Assembly: GCA_046339595.1 (NCBI GenBank)
Contig: JBKDUF010000015.1
Span: 1-64,000 of the forward strand
Length of the DNA: 64,000 bases
Origin: Ga0077527 sp021300125
GTDB lineage: Bacteria > Pseudomonadota > Gammaproteobacteria > Burkholderiales > SG8-41
Reading direction: 5' to 3'
The notes under the pieces were generated by a model. The model did not search any database and was not told where the DNA came from. It was given only the letters and a program-made list of their open reading frames with translations. How positions within the stretch are numbered: position 1 is the stretch's first letter; every line of letters starts with the position of its first letter. The position numbers and the translations under genes are program-made. Of the stretch, positions 40,300 to 48,943 are shown piece by piece.

Positions 40300-40331
40300 G
40301 GACTGTGATTATATACAGTCCATGAAGCCCG
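40290..40331. repeat. 42-bp palindrome centred on the umuD LexA box
   Basis: Seventeen-base arms (40290-40306 and 40315-40331) are perfect inverted copies around an 8-base centre. The left arm includes the first codons of umuD (ATG AAG CCC on the minus strand), so the start of the gene is mirrored upstream of the LexA box. It could extrude as a cruciform or fold in RNA reading through from the Bug gene. Confidence 0.85.
40303..40318. promoter_or_regulatory. LexA (SOS) box and -10 element of umuDC
   Basis: CTGTGATTATATACAG fits CTGT-N8-ACAG exactly. On the minus strand the centre reads TATAAT (40313-40308), so LexA bound here would cover the -10 region. No good -35 hexamer is visible at the usual distance. 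Confidence 0.9.
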
Positions 40332-40346
40332 CGCAGGTGACCGGAT

Positions 40347-41357
40347 TCAGTCCCGTTTCAGGCCCGCGCTCTTGATCATCCTCGCGTTCTTGTCGAGTTC
40401 CTCGCGCAGGAAGGCGGTGAACTGCTCGGGGCTACCGGGAGCGAAGCTGCCGCCTTCGATGGTGACGCGTTTTTTGACTTCGGCATCGTCCATTGATTTC
40501 AGCAGTGCGCCGTGCAGCGTGCTGATAATGTCGGCGGGCACTTTAGCCGGGGTCAGCAGCGCATACCACTGCGTGAATTCATAGTTCGGCACGCCGGCTT
40601 CGTGCAGGGTCGGGATGTTCGGCACCAGCGGCGAGCGTACGGTGCTGGTGATCGCAATGCCGCGCATGCGGCCGGATTCGAGATGGGGCAGCGTGGTGGT
40701 CGGGCCGGCAAAGGCCATGTCGACCTGGCCGGCAATCAGTTCGGTGGCGAAGATCGAGGTGCCCTTGTACGGCACATGCAGCAGATCGACCTTGGCCATG
40801 GCCTTGAACAGCTCGCCGGCGAGGTGCGAAGTGCCGCCGATGCCGGAGGAGGCATAGGTCAGCTTGCCGGGACGCGACCTCAGCACCGCGAGCAGCTGCT
40901 TGAGGTTGGTGGCCGGCACCGAGGGATGCACGACCAGGATGAAGGGAATCTTCGCGAACACGCTGACCGGTGCGAAGTCGCGCAGCGTGTCGTACGGCGG
41001 CTTGCCTTCGCCCCATACCGGGCTGATCACCAGCGGGCCCGAGCTGCCCCAGAGCAGGGTGTAGCCATCAGGCGCGGCGCGTGCGACATGATCAGTGCCG
41101 ATGCGGCCGGAGGCGCCGGCGCGGTTGTCGATGACGAATGGCTGGCCGAGCAGCTGGCCCATGCGCTGGCCGGCGGCACGGGCGAAGGAGTCGGTGGCGG
41201 CACCCGGCGGGAAGGGCACCACGAGGGTGACCGGGCGGCGCGGATAGCCCTGCGCCTGTGCATGCCAGCTGGTGAGCAGTGCGGCGAGTAGCGGCAGTGA
41301 CAGCAGCGCCAGCTTCAGCAGCCGGAGGTTATCATAAGTCATTGTTTTAATTGACAT
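40347..41357 (-). CDS. Bug/TctC-family periplasmic binding protein
   Basis: A 336-residue binding protein. A GGAAAG site supports the ATG at 41357; a second in-frame ATG at 41342 also precedes the signal peptide core LLKLALLSLPLLAALLTS. Ligand loops: VTLVVPFPPGAATDSFARAA, VIDNRAGASGRIGTDHVAR, YASSGIGGTSHLAGELFK and HVPYKGTSIFATELIAG. It is the next gene after the CocE-type hydrolase on the same strand, 24 bases on, so the two probably form one unit. It may capture a product or substrate of that hydrolase. No tctAB nearby. Confidence 0.9.
   Translation of the reverse strand: MSIKTMTYDNLRLLKLALLSLPLLAALLTSWHAQAQGYPRRPVTLVVPFPPGAATDSFARAAGQRMGQLLGQPFVIDNRAGASGRIGTDHVARAAPDGYTLLWGSSGPLVISPVWGEGKPPYDTLRDFAPVSVFAKIPFILVVHPSVPATNLKQLLAVLRSRPGKLTYASSGIGGTSHLAGELFKAMAKVDLLHVPYKGTSIFATELIAGQVDMAFAGPTTTLPHLESGRMRGIAITSTVRSPLVPNIPTLHEAGVPNYEFTQWYALLTPAKVPADIISTLHGALLKSMDDAEVKKRVTIEGGSFAPGSPEQFTAFLREELDKNARMIKSAGLKRD
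41342..41354 (+). repeat. AT-rich 13-mer, TTGTTTTAATTGA, copy 4
   Basis: The copy overlaps the start codons of the Bug gene. Together with flanking bases, AAGTCATTGTTTTAATT is shared exactly with the 45571 copy (17 bases). Confidence 0.5.
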
Positions 41358-41381
41358 ATTCTTTCCGTTTGATTGCTGCTG

Positions 41382-43445
41382 TTAATTACCGTTGCGACGG
41401 ATCCGTTCCGAGAAATCGCGGGCGAAGACCTGTTTCTCTCCCTGTTCACCGCGTTCATAGGCCTCAAGCCGCGCCGCGACGATGAAGTCCTTCTTGTCAC
41501 AGGCCACTTTCGTGCGCATCTCCGTGCGGGTGCCCCAGTCGCCGCGTTCGAACAGCCAAGTCCAGGTGACTTCGGCTTCGCAGGCCAGCGGATCGCCTTC
41601 AACGATGCGGTAGCGCTCGGTCGAGCGCGCTTCGGCGATCAGGTTGTCAATGTCGTCGTAACGGCTGCGTCCGCTGGAGTCGGTGACTTCCACAATGGTT
41701 TCGTTTTTGCCCATGTCGGTGCGCACGATGCGGTTGCGGCCGCCGGGTGCGAGTGGCGTGCGCTTGAACGGCGGTGCGGCTTCGACCGGCTTGAATTTCA
41801 CTTTTGCATCTTCCTTGCGCGGCGGACGCACCGGCAACTCGATGAAGCTCTTGCCGGCATGCAGTGTCAGCGTCACCGGTTCCGGCGACGGCCAGATCAG
41901 CGGCCAGTAGGTGGTGGACACGGCCACCCGCAGGCGATGGCCCTTGACGAAGGAATAACCGGCGTCGGCGAGCGGCACGCGCACGGTGTAACGCTGTCCC
42001 GGCTTGAGCCGGATCGGCTTGTCGGCGCCGTTGAGGTGGGTCAGATTGAACACACCGTAGGTGACGCGGGTCGAAGCACCGTCGGGCGCAACATCGCAGA
42101 GCCGTACACAGATGAAGGCGGTGGGCCGGTCCACCGACAGCGTCAGTGTCGCCACCGGCGTGCCGAGGATTTCGGTGGTCTTTGCCAGCGGTGCGCCGTC
42201 GAAGCCGATCGACTGGCCGTCATCGGCACGCTGGTCGCCGGGCATCTCGGGGCTGGCGCCATGCTGGAACCAGGGCATCAGCTCGCCGCAGTTGAGGCCG
42301 AGCGTCTGCGGGGTGCAGGCGACGATTTTCGCGGCTTTGCCCTTATTTTTGTCTGCATGTTCACCAAGCTGACCGCCGCTGTTGAGTGACAGGCGCATGG
42401 GCTTGATGCGTGGCGAAGGCCATTGCGCTTCGGCCACCCAGCGGCCGGGGGATTCGGCGTAATAGTTTTTGGCCGGCACCGCCTGCGGCATCCATGCGGT
42501 GAGCATCGGCTCTTTCATGATGCCGCAGCTTTTATCCTGCCCCGGTTTGCCACGCATCCAATGGTCGAACCAGCGCAGCGTTTCCTGCAGGAAGCCGATC
42601 GCCGGTCCCGGCACGCCGAGGTGGCCGAAGCGGTGGCCCCAGGGGCCGATCAGGCCCTTGCGCGGCACCTTGAGCTTGGTCAGGGCCTCGCCGACCGCGC
42701 CGACATAGGAGCTGTCGGCCCAGCCGCTGACGGCGTAGAACGGACACTGGATACGATCGAAGTCGATGGCGCGGCTTTTCCAGTACTCGCCGTAGTTCTG
42801 GTGCTGCAGCGCCGAGATGATCTGCGGCACATTGCCCTCGAGACGCGCCAGCCACATCGCACGCCATTGATCGCCGACCTGCAGCGGATCGGGCGGGCGG
42901 GATTTGTAGCCGAACATCTGCGTCGACCAGCGGATCGAGCGCAGCAGCACCGAGCCACCGCGGAAGACCTGGCTGTAGGTGTAGCGGTCGGGCGCGAAGG
43001 AGCAGGGCACGATGGCCTTCAGTTCCTTGGGCGCACGGTAGGCGGTCTGGATCGCCTGGAAGCCGCCCCAGGAAATGCCGAACATGCCCACCTGGCCGTC
43101 GCTCCAGGGCTGGGCGGCGATCCACTTCAACACTTCCAGGGTGTCGTCCTGTTCCTGTTTCATTGCGAACACGCCCTGCACGCCGTCGGAATCACCGGAG
43201 CCGCGGATGTCCACACGCATGCAGGCATAGCCATGGCCGGCGAAATAGCGGTGGTGCATCGCGTCGCGCGGCGCATAGATGTCGCGCTTGCGGTAGGGCA
43301 GCACCTCAATGATGGTCGGCACCGGCTTGCTTGCCGCGCAATCCGGCAGCCACAGCTTGGCGGCCAGCCTCGCACCGTCGGGCATCGGGATCCAGCAATC
43401 ATCGGTTTCGGTCCAGCGGTGGGGGAAGGTGGTGATGGTTTTCAT
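41382..43445 (-). CDS. CocE/NonD-family hydrolase (X-Pro dipeptidyl-peptidase type)
   Basis: A protein of 687 residues from the ATG at 43445. The alpha/beta-hydrolase core has MRVDIRGSGDSDG, the nucleophile elbow VGMFGISWGGFQAIQTA near 130-146, GWADSSYVG with the acid Asp, and GPWGHRFGHLG with the His. A C-terminal jelly-roll typical of PepX/CocE enzymes follows (RVSTTYWPLIWPSPEPVTLT and so on). Relatives hydrolyse esters such as cocaine or acyl-peptide bonds. The frame continues to 43685, but the extra 80 residues are low in family resemblance and cross into the divergent Bug gene's leader. No signal peptide is seen. Confidence 0.87.
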   Translation of the reverse strand: MKTITTFPHRWTETDDCWIPMPDGARLAAKLWLPDCAASKPVPTIIEVLPYRKRDIYAPRDAMHHRYFAGHGYACMRVDIRGSGDSDGVQGVFAMKQEQDDTLEVLKWIAAQPWSDGQVGMFGISWGGFQAIQTAYRAPKELKAIVPCSFAPDRYTYSQVFRGGSVLLRSIRWSTQMFGYKSRPPDPLQVGDQWRAMWLARLEGNVPQIISALQHQNYGEYWKSRAIDFDRIQCPFYAVSGWADSSYVGAVGEALTKLKVPRKGLIGPWGHRFGHLGVPGPAIGFLQETLRWFDHWMRGKPGQDKSCGIMKEPMLTAWMPQAVPAKNYYAESPGRWVAEAQWPSPRIKPMRLSLNSGGQLGEHADKNKGKAAKIVACTPQTLGLNCGELMPWFQHGASPEMPGDQRADDGQSIGFDGAPLAKTTEILGTPVATLTLSVDRPTAFICVRLCDVAPDGASTRVTYGVFNLTHLNGADKPIRLKPGQRYTVRVPLADAGYSFVKGHRLRVAVSTTYWPLIWPSPEPVTLTLHAGKSFIELPVRPPRKEDAKVKFKPVEAAPPFKRTPLAPGGRNRIVRTDMGKNETIVEVTDSSGRSRYDDIDNLIAEARSTERYRIVEGDPLACEAEVTWTWLFERGDWGTRTEMRTKVACDKKDFIVAARLEAYERGEQGEKQVFARDFSERIRRNGN

Positions 43446-43672
43446 GGCGGCGTGCTCTTGATCGTGTGCAGGGGCGCGCGTACGAGTGTAGTCCGGCAGC
43501 GGTGAGGCGGCAAAAAATCGCCCGCGGGGTCTGCAATGCTGACTGCTGGTCCAGAGAATGGACGACGACGTCCGTACCACCGTGCTGCGGAGCCGGGTTA
43601 TAGTCGATGCACCGCGCACGAAAGCCGATGAAGGCTGCATCCACGCGGTCACAAAAAAATCCGGGGGACTAC

Positions 43673-44641
43673 ATGACACGCCCACTGAAACTCGCGGCGG
43701 CTCTCACGCTGGCCCTGGGGCCAGCTTGCGTGGCGGCACAAGCCTATCCAGCCAAGCCGCTGCGCCTCGTGGTCGCCTCATCACCCGGCAGCGCGGTCGA
43801 CATCGTCGCGCGCCTGGTCGCACCCAAGCTGGCGGAAGCCCTGGCACAGCAGGTGCTGGTGGACAACCGTGCCGGTGCCGGCGGCAACCTCGGTGCGGGG
43901 TTTGCCGCGCGCGCCGCACCTGACGGCTACACCGCGTTCATGGCCACGCCTGCTCACGCCATCAGCGGCAGCGCGCCGGTCAACAAGACCGGCTACGATT
44001 TTGTGCGCGATTTTGCGCCGGTCAGCCTGCTCACCACCGGGCATTACATGCTCGTCGTGCACCCCTCCGTGCCGGCAAACAGCGTGAAGGATCTGGTGGC
44101 CCTTGCCAGGGCCCGGCCCGGCAGCCTCAATTTCGCGTCGGCGGGCAACGGCAATGCCACCCACCTTGCCGGCGAACTGTTCAACCTGAAGGCTGGCGTC
44201 AAGACCGTGCATGTGCCGTACAAGGGCGGCGGGCATGCCCGCACCGAACTGCTCGGCGGCCAGGTCGATTTCATGTTCCACAACATCACCGCGGTGCTGG
44301 GCGATGTCCGGGACCGGCGCCTGCGTGCGCTCGCGGTGACCGGGCCGAAGCGCGCGCTCGCGGCGCCGGAGGTTGCCACCGTCGACGAGTCCGGGCTACG
44401 CGGCTACGACATCACCTCATGGTTCGGGGTGATGCTCCAGTCCGCGGCGCCCGCCGAAACCGTGGCTAGGCTGCATCGTGATTTGGCGAAGACCCTGCAG
44501 TTTGCCGACATTCGCGAAAAACTTGCGGCTCTCGGATCCGAGGGGGTCGGCAGTACGCCGGCGGAATTCGCCCGCCATCTGCGGGCGGAGCATGACAAGT
44601 GGGGTACTCTGATCCGCAAGGCGGGATTGCAGATCGAATGA
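43673..44641 (+). CDS. Bug/TctC-family periplasmic binding protein
   Basis: A protein of 322 residues from the ATG at 43673, which has a CCGGGGGA ribosome site and a signal peptide, MTRPLKLAAALTLALGPACV followed by AAQ. Loops: LRLVVASSPGSAVDIVARLV (an unusual SSPGSAVD where most Bug proteins have PPGG), VDNRAGAGGNLGAGFAARAA, ASAGNGNATHLAGELFN and HVPYKGGGHARTELLGG. It is divergent from the CocE gene and 40 bases upstream of a polysaccharide-deacetylase-like gene in the same direction. The altered first loop suggests a different ligand from its paralogs. Confidence 0.9.
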   Translation: MTRPLKLAAALTLALGPACVAAQAYPAKPLRLVVASSPGSAVDIVARLVAPKLAEALAQQVLVDNRAGAGGNLGAGFAARAAPDGYTAFMATPAHAISGSAPVNKTGYDFVRDFAPVSLLTTGHYMLVVHPSVPANSVKDLVALARARPGSLNFASAGNGNATHLAGELFNLKAGVKTVHVPYKGGGHARTELLGGQVDFMFHNITAVLGDVRDRRLRALAVTGPKRALAAPEVATVDESGLRGYDITSWFGVMLQSAAPAETVARLHRDLAKTLQFADIREKLAALGSEGVGSTPAEFARHLRAEHDKWGTLIRKAGLQIE

Positions 44642-44681
44642 GCACCGCTGACGGCCGGGTGCGTGTTAAGATTTTTTTGAA

Positions 44682-45527
44682 ATGAAACGACATATCGCCT
44701 GCATCACCTTCGACTTTGACGCGATTTCGGGCTGGATCGCCCGCGGCATGACTTCACCGTCGCCGATTTCACGCGGCGAGTTCGGCCCCAATGTCGCCCT
44801 GCCGCGCATCCTCGACCTGCTCGACCGGGAAGGCATACCGACGTCCTGGTATGTGCCGGGGCATACGCTGGAAACCTATCCCGAGCAGTGCCGGCAGGTG
44901 TTTGCCGCGGGCCACGAGATCGGTCACCACGGCTGGACGCACCGTTCACCGGCGGCGATGACCCCCGAGCAGGAAGAAGCGGAGCTGGTACGCGCCAATG
45001 ACTGCATCCGTGATCTGACCGGGCAGGGCGCACGCGGTTACCGATCGCCGGCCTGGGATCTTTCAGAACATTCCGCCGACTTGCTGCTGAAGCACGGCTT
45101 TGTGTACGACAGCAGCATGATGGGGGATGACTACACGCCGTATCGCGTGCGCCGCGGTGATGTCATCGAACTGGAGAAGCCGGCGGTGTTCGGTCCGGAA
45201 ACGCCGCTGATCGAAATGCCGGTGAGCTGGACGCTCGACGACTACCCGCACTTTGAGTTCATCCGCACGCCGACCTGGATCCTGCCGGGCAACATGAACG
45301 CCAACAAGGTGCTGGACAACTGGGTGAACGACTTCGTCTACCTGCGCGACCACCTCGACTGGGGCGTGATCACCTACACCTTCCATCCCTTTGTCATCGG
45401 CCGCGGCCATCGCATGCTGGTGCTGGAGAAACTGATCCGCACGCTGAAGGAGGGCGGTGCGGTGTTCATGAAGCTCGAGGACGCCGCCGCCGAATATGCG
45501 CAGCGCGCGCCCTTCAAGCCGCGCTGA
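44682..45527 (+). CDS. Polysaccharide deacetylase-like enzyme, copy 1
   Basis: A 281-residue NodB-fold protein. The metal/catalytic motif 1 is CITFDFDAISGW near 5-16, motif 2 is GHEIGHHGWTHR near 76-87 (two His metal ligands), and motif 3 is RGYRSPAWDLSEHS near 112-125. Later MPVSWTLDDYPHFEF and ITYTFHPFVIGRGHRM are shared with the copy at 50627. This branch resembles PuuE/allantoinase-like and amidase-like deacetylases rather than exported chitin deacetylases: there is no signal peptide. The substrate is unknown. A TAAGAT hexamer 9 bases before the ATG leaves little room for a leader. Confidence 0.85.
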   Translation: MKRHIACITFDFDAISGWIARGMTSPSPISRGEFGPNVALPRILDLLDREGIPTSWYVPGHTLETYPEQCRQVFAAGHEIGHHGWTHRSPAAMTPEQEEAELVRANDCIRDLTGQGARGYRSPAWDLSEHSADLLLKHGFVYDSSMMGDDYTPYRVRRGDVIELEKPAVFGPETPLIEMPVSWTLDDYPHFEFIRTPTWILPGNMNANKVLDNWVNDFVYLRDHLDWGVITYTFHPFVIGRGHRMLVLEKLIRTLKEGGAVFMKLEDAAAEYAQRAPFKPR

Positions 45528-45570
45528 GCAACCCAGCGCGGTGCTTACCGGGCAATGACCCTGTAAGTCA

Positions 45571-45583
45571 TTGTTTTAATTCA
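45571..45583 (+). repeat. AT-rich 13-mer, TTGTTTTAATTCA, copy 5
   Basis: The copy lies across the stop codon of the Gfo/Idh/MocA gene. Its flank is shared with the 41342 copy: on the minus strand both read AATTAAAACAATGACTTA. Confidence 0.5.
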
Positions 45584-46696
45584 TTTTTTCTTCTTTGACG
45601 TGGCGCGCTTGGCCGGCGCGGCTTTGCGCTTGGCCTTGGCCACCGGCTTGCGTGTTTTTTTCGCAGCAGCGGGAGCCGCCTTGCGCGCGCCGATTTTCAC
45701 CGGCTTGCCGCTGCGCGCGGATTCGATGATGGATTCGAGCACGGTGACACCGTGGATTTCATCACCGCCGGCCACGGCCAGCGGCTGCCTTGCGGCGACG
45801 GCCCTGGCGAAATGCTCCAGTTCGGCGCGTTCGGTGCTGGTCTCGGGGAAGGTCATCAGCTCCGGATGTTTTTTCTCGCGCAGGTTGTCCGGATTGAGCA
45901 GGCAGACCTGCATGTTCCAGGTGCTGAGGTGTTCGACGTCCCCGACCTGCACCCAGCCCTTGGAGCCGAAGACCTGCATGCGCCAGGTTTCGGCCGTGGC
46001 GATGAAGGTGCCAAGGTAGCCGCTGGCGCCACCCTTGAAGCGGAACAGCATCGAGGTGGTGTCGTCGATGCCGTAATCGAGCGCGCGGCGGAAGCTCTGC
46101 GAGTAGACGGTATCGACAGGGCCGGCGAGGTAGAGCATCGCGTCGACCACGTGCACGCCGCGGCCGGTCATGCCGCCGCCGGGGCCTTCGTCCTTTTTCT
46201 GGCGCCAGTGGTCCTTCGGATACCAGTACACGCTGGGCCCGCAGAAATTGCCTTCGATGTGCAGCAGCTTGCCCAGCCGCCCGTCATCAAGCATGCGGCG
46301 GATTTCCTGCAGCGCCGGCTGGAAGCGCCAGTTGTAGCCGACAGCCAGCGTGACGCCGGCCTTCGCGCAGGCGCGCACGGCTTCCTTGGCCGACTCGGTG
46401 GTCAGCGTGAAGGGTTTTTCGGTGAAGACATGCTTGCCGGCCCTGGTGGCGGCGATGATCAGCTCGGCATGAATGCTGTGCGGGGTGGCGAGCACGATGG
46501 CGTCCACGCCGGGATCGGCCAGCAGATTGCGGGTGTCGTCATAAAGGCGCAGGCCGTTGCGGTCGGCGTACTCCTGCACCTTCGCCGGCGTGCGCACGGC
46601 GCCCGCGACAAAACGGATCTGGCTGCTCTTGCCCTGCACGCTGTTGACGAGGCTCTGGCCCCAGCGGCCCAGTCCGATGATGGCGGCGTTGATCAT
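45581..46696 (-). CDS. Gfo/Idh/MocA-family oxidoreductase with lysine-rich tail
   Basis: A protein of 371 residues from the ATG at 46696. The N-terminal Rossmann motif is AAIIGLGRWGQSLVNSV, and the family signature HVFTEKPFTLTTESA holds the conserved EKP. GGGMTGRGVHVVDAMLYLAG is the second-domain substrate loop with catalytic His. Members use NAD(P) on sugars, inositols or related polyols. The last 34 residues (bases 45584-45685) are about half Lys/Arg and rich in Ala/Pro, ending in KKKK, which is foreign to the family and resembles histone-H1-like bacterial tails. Transcribed toward the deacetylase gene (convergent). Confidence 0.88.
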   Translation of the reverse strand: MINAAIIGLGRWGQSLVNSVQGKSSQIRFVAGAVRTPAKVQEYADRNGLRLYDDTRNLLADPGVDAIVLATPHSIHAELIIAATRAGKHVFTEKPFTLTTESAKEAVRACAKAGVTLAVGYNWRFQPALQEIRRMLDDGRLGKLLHIEGNFCGPSVYWYPKDHWRQKKDEGPGGGMTGRGVHVVDAMLYLAGPVDTVYSQSFRRALDYGIDDTTSMLFRFKGGASGYLGTFIATAETWRMQVFGSKGWVQVGDVEHLSTWNMQVCLLNPDNLREKKHPELMTFPETSTERAELEHFARAVAARQPLAVAGGDEIHGVTVLESIIESARSGKPVKIGARKAAPAAAKKTRKPVAKAKRKAAPAKRATSKKKK

Positions 46697-46859
46697 GTAG
46701 TCCTCATTGTATGGAAATGGATCGGTGATGACGGCCTGCATCCGTCAAAGGATCAGGTCATGATCGGGGAGCAGGCATCATCGAAGCACGGTTACCGGCC
46801 GCGCCGAGTATAACGGCGAAGCCGCAGACGGCTGCCGGCCATCGCCGGCCCCGACCGCC

Positions 46860-47849
46860 TTACTGCACCTTGATGCCGGCGTCCTTGATCACCTTGGACC
46901 ACAGTTTTTTCTCGGCCCGAACCACGGCGAGCAGCTGCGCCGGCGTGCTGCTGACGGCCTCGACGCCGTCGCGTCCCAGGCGTTCCCGGACATCGGGCAG
47001 GGACACCGCCCGCACCACTTCCTTGTTGAGGCGGGCGACGATGGCTGCTGGCGTGGCCGCGGGCACAAACACGCCGTACCAGGAATTCACCTCGAAGCCC
47101 GGAAGGCCCTGTTCGGCGATGGTCGGAATGTCAGGCGCACCCGAGGAGCGCTTGAGGCCGCTGACACCCAGCGCCTTCAGGCGGCCGGCCTTGACATGGG
47201 GGATCGCCGGCAGCAGCGGGCCGAAGCCGAGTTTGACTTCACCGCTGATCAGGGCCGGCAGCGCGGCGCCACTGCCGCGGAAGGGCACATGGGTCATGCG
47301 GATGGCGGCCATCGAACTCAGCAGCTCGGCGGCGAGGTGGTTGGCGGTACCGATGCCGGAGGAGGCATAGTTGATCTCGCCCGGCTTCGCCTTGGCCAGC
47401 GCGATCAGCTCGCGGACGTTGTTGGCGGCGAGTGTCGGGTTCGCCGACAGGATGCTCATCGAGTCGCCGAGTTTGGATACGGCGGCAAGATCCTTATCCG
47501 GATCGAATCCGAGCTTCTGGCCGATCACCGGCGCGATCACCAGCGGCCCACCGGTGCCTAGCAGTATCGAATGGCCGTCGGGCTGTGCCGCAGCCACGAT
47601 CTCCGCGCTGACGTTGCCCCCGGCACCGGCGCGGTTGTCCACCACCACCTGCTGACCCATCGATTCGGAAAGCTTGCTGCCGACCACCCGGGCGATGGTG
47701 TCGCTGGGGCCGCCGGGCAAAAAGCCCACGACAAACCGCACGGGGCGCGTCGGGTAGGTCTGAGCCTGAGCCTGGAGGGGGATCAGGACGCCGGACACTG
47801 CAGCAGCCGCTGCGAGCAGGCCGCTGATTGTTTTCGGAAACATGTGCAT
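46860..47849 (-). CDS. Bug/TctC-family periplasmic binding protein
   Basis: A protein of 329 residues from the ATG at 47849, behind an AGGAGAAAG site. A second ATG is two codons on. The signal peptide core is SGLLAAAAAVSGVLIPLQAQAQ. Loops: VRFVVGFLPGGPSDTIARVV, VDNRAGAGGNVSAEIVAAAQ, ASSGIGTANHLAAELLSS and HVPFRGSGAALPALISG. It is in tandem with another Bug gene 32 bases upstream on the same strand, so the two are probably co-transcribed, yet they are clearly different in sequence and likely bind different ligands. Confidence 0.9.
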   Translation of the reverse strand: MHMFPKTISGLLAAAAAVSGVLIPLQAQAQTYPTRPVRFVVGFLPGGPSDTIARVVGSKLSESMGQQVVVDNRAGAGGNVSAEIVAAAQPDGHSILLGTGGPLVIAPVIGQKLGFDPDKDLAAVSKLGDSMSILSANPTLAANNVRELIALAKAKPGEINYASSGIGTANHLAAELLSSMAAIRMTHVPFRGSGAALPALISGEVKLGFGPLLPAIPHVKAGRLKALGVSGLKRSSGAPDIPTIAEQGLPGFEVNSWYGVFVPAATPAAIVARLNKEVVRAVSLPDVRERLGRDGVEAVSSTPAQLLAVVRAEKKLWSKVIKDAGIKVQ

Positions 47850-47881
47850 GGCTTTCTCCTGGTTGGGCTGTAATGGGATGT

Positions 47882-48889
47882 TCAATCGAGCACAATGCCG
47901 GACTGCTTGACCAGGCGGGCCCAGCGCCGGGCGTCCTCCAGGATCAGTTTCTCAAACTGGGCGATGGTGGTGTATTCGATTTCGATGCCCTGGTTTTCCA
48001 GGCGCTCGACCACGGCGGCCACTTCAAGGGCTTTCCTGATCTCGAGGTTCAGCTGGCCGGTGATCGCCTTGGCTGTCGCGGCGGGGGCCATCAGGCCGTA
48101 CCAGACTGGCACTTCGTAACCGGGCAGGGTTTCACCGATGGTCGGCACCTGTGGTGCCGCCTTGGAGCGCCTGGCGCCGGTGACGCCGAGGGCGCGCAGC
48201 TTGCCGATCTTGACCTGCGGCAGCGCGGCGAGCACCGGCAGGAAACTGAGCTGCACCTCGCCCTGGATGGTCGCCAGTATGTTCAGCGCTGCACCCTTGT
48301 AAGTCACGGGCGTGAGTTGCACGCCGCTCATCACCGAAAACAGTTCGCCGGAGAGATGGTTGGTGGTGCCCTGTCCGGAATGGCCGAAATGCAGGCGCCC
48401 GGGCGGCTGGCTCTTGCCGTAAGCAATCAGTTCCTTGACGCTGGTCGCGGGTACCGAGGGATTGCTCATCATCATCGTGGCGCCGAAGCCGATCACCGAC
48501 AGCGGTGCGAAGGCCTTGATCGGATCGTAGGCGGGCTTGTTCCTGAAATTCGGGCTGATGGTGATCACGGGCTGGCCCATGAACAGGGTATGGCCATCCG
48601 GGTTGGCTTTGGCGGCGATTTCCATGGCCAAGGTTCCGCCTGCGCCGGGGCGGCCGTCGATGATGATGCGCTGGCCGAGCTGCTCGCCGAGCTGTGTGGC
48701 CATGGTGCGGGCGACGACATCGCTCACCCCGCCGGGCAGGAAGCCGGTGATGATGCGCATCGGACGATTGGGAAAATTTTGCGGCGGCTGGGCCTGCGCA
48801 TGAGCGCCGGCCACGAGCAGCAGCAAAAACCCGATGGCCACAGCCAGGTCAGGGATGCGTTGGATGCAGGAATGCCGCTTCATGGTCAT
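47882..48889 (-). CDS. Bug/TctC-family periplasmic binding protein
   Basis: A protein of 335 residues whose first ATG (48889) has an AAGAGG site; a second ATG is two codons downstream. Signal peptide core DLAVAIGFLLLLVAGAHAQA. Loops: MRIITGFLPGGVSDVVARTM, IDGRPGAGGTLAMEIAAKAN, FGHSGQGTTNHLSGELFS and PVTYKGAALNILATIQG. It is the upstream member of a tandem Bug pair and follows the gamma-glutamyltranspeptidase-like gene by 54 bases in the same direction, suggesting an uptake-plus-hydrolysis unit. Direction of coupling is inferred. Confidence 0.9.
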   Translation of the reverse strand: MTMKRHSCIQRIPDLAVAIGFLLLLVAGAHAQAQPPQNFPNRPMRIITGFLPGGVSDVVARTMATQLGEQLGQRIIIDGRPGAGGTLAMEIAAKANPDGHTLFMGQPVITISPNFRNKPAYDPIKAFAPLSVIGFGATMMMSNPSVPATSVKELIAYGKSQPPGRLHFGHSGQGTTNHLSGELFSVMSGVQLTPVTYKGAALNILATIQGEVQLSFLPVLAALPQVKIGKLRALGVTGARRSKAAPQVPTIGETLPGYEVPVWYGLMAPAATAKAITGQLNLEIRKALEVAAVVERLENQGIEIEYTTIAQFEKLILEDARRWARLVKQSGIVLD

Positions 48890-48943
48890 GGCCTCTTGTC
48901 AGTCATTGCTCGATGGCCTGCCATGCCTTGGCAAAGCCGGATC

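Noticed and set aside
43446..43685. 80-residue N-terminal extension of the CocE-type hydrolase
   Set aside because: The extension has no family match and crosses the start of the divergent Bug gene.
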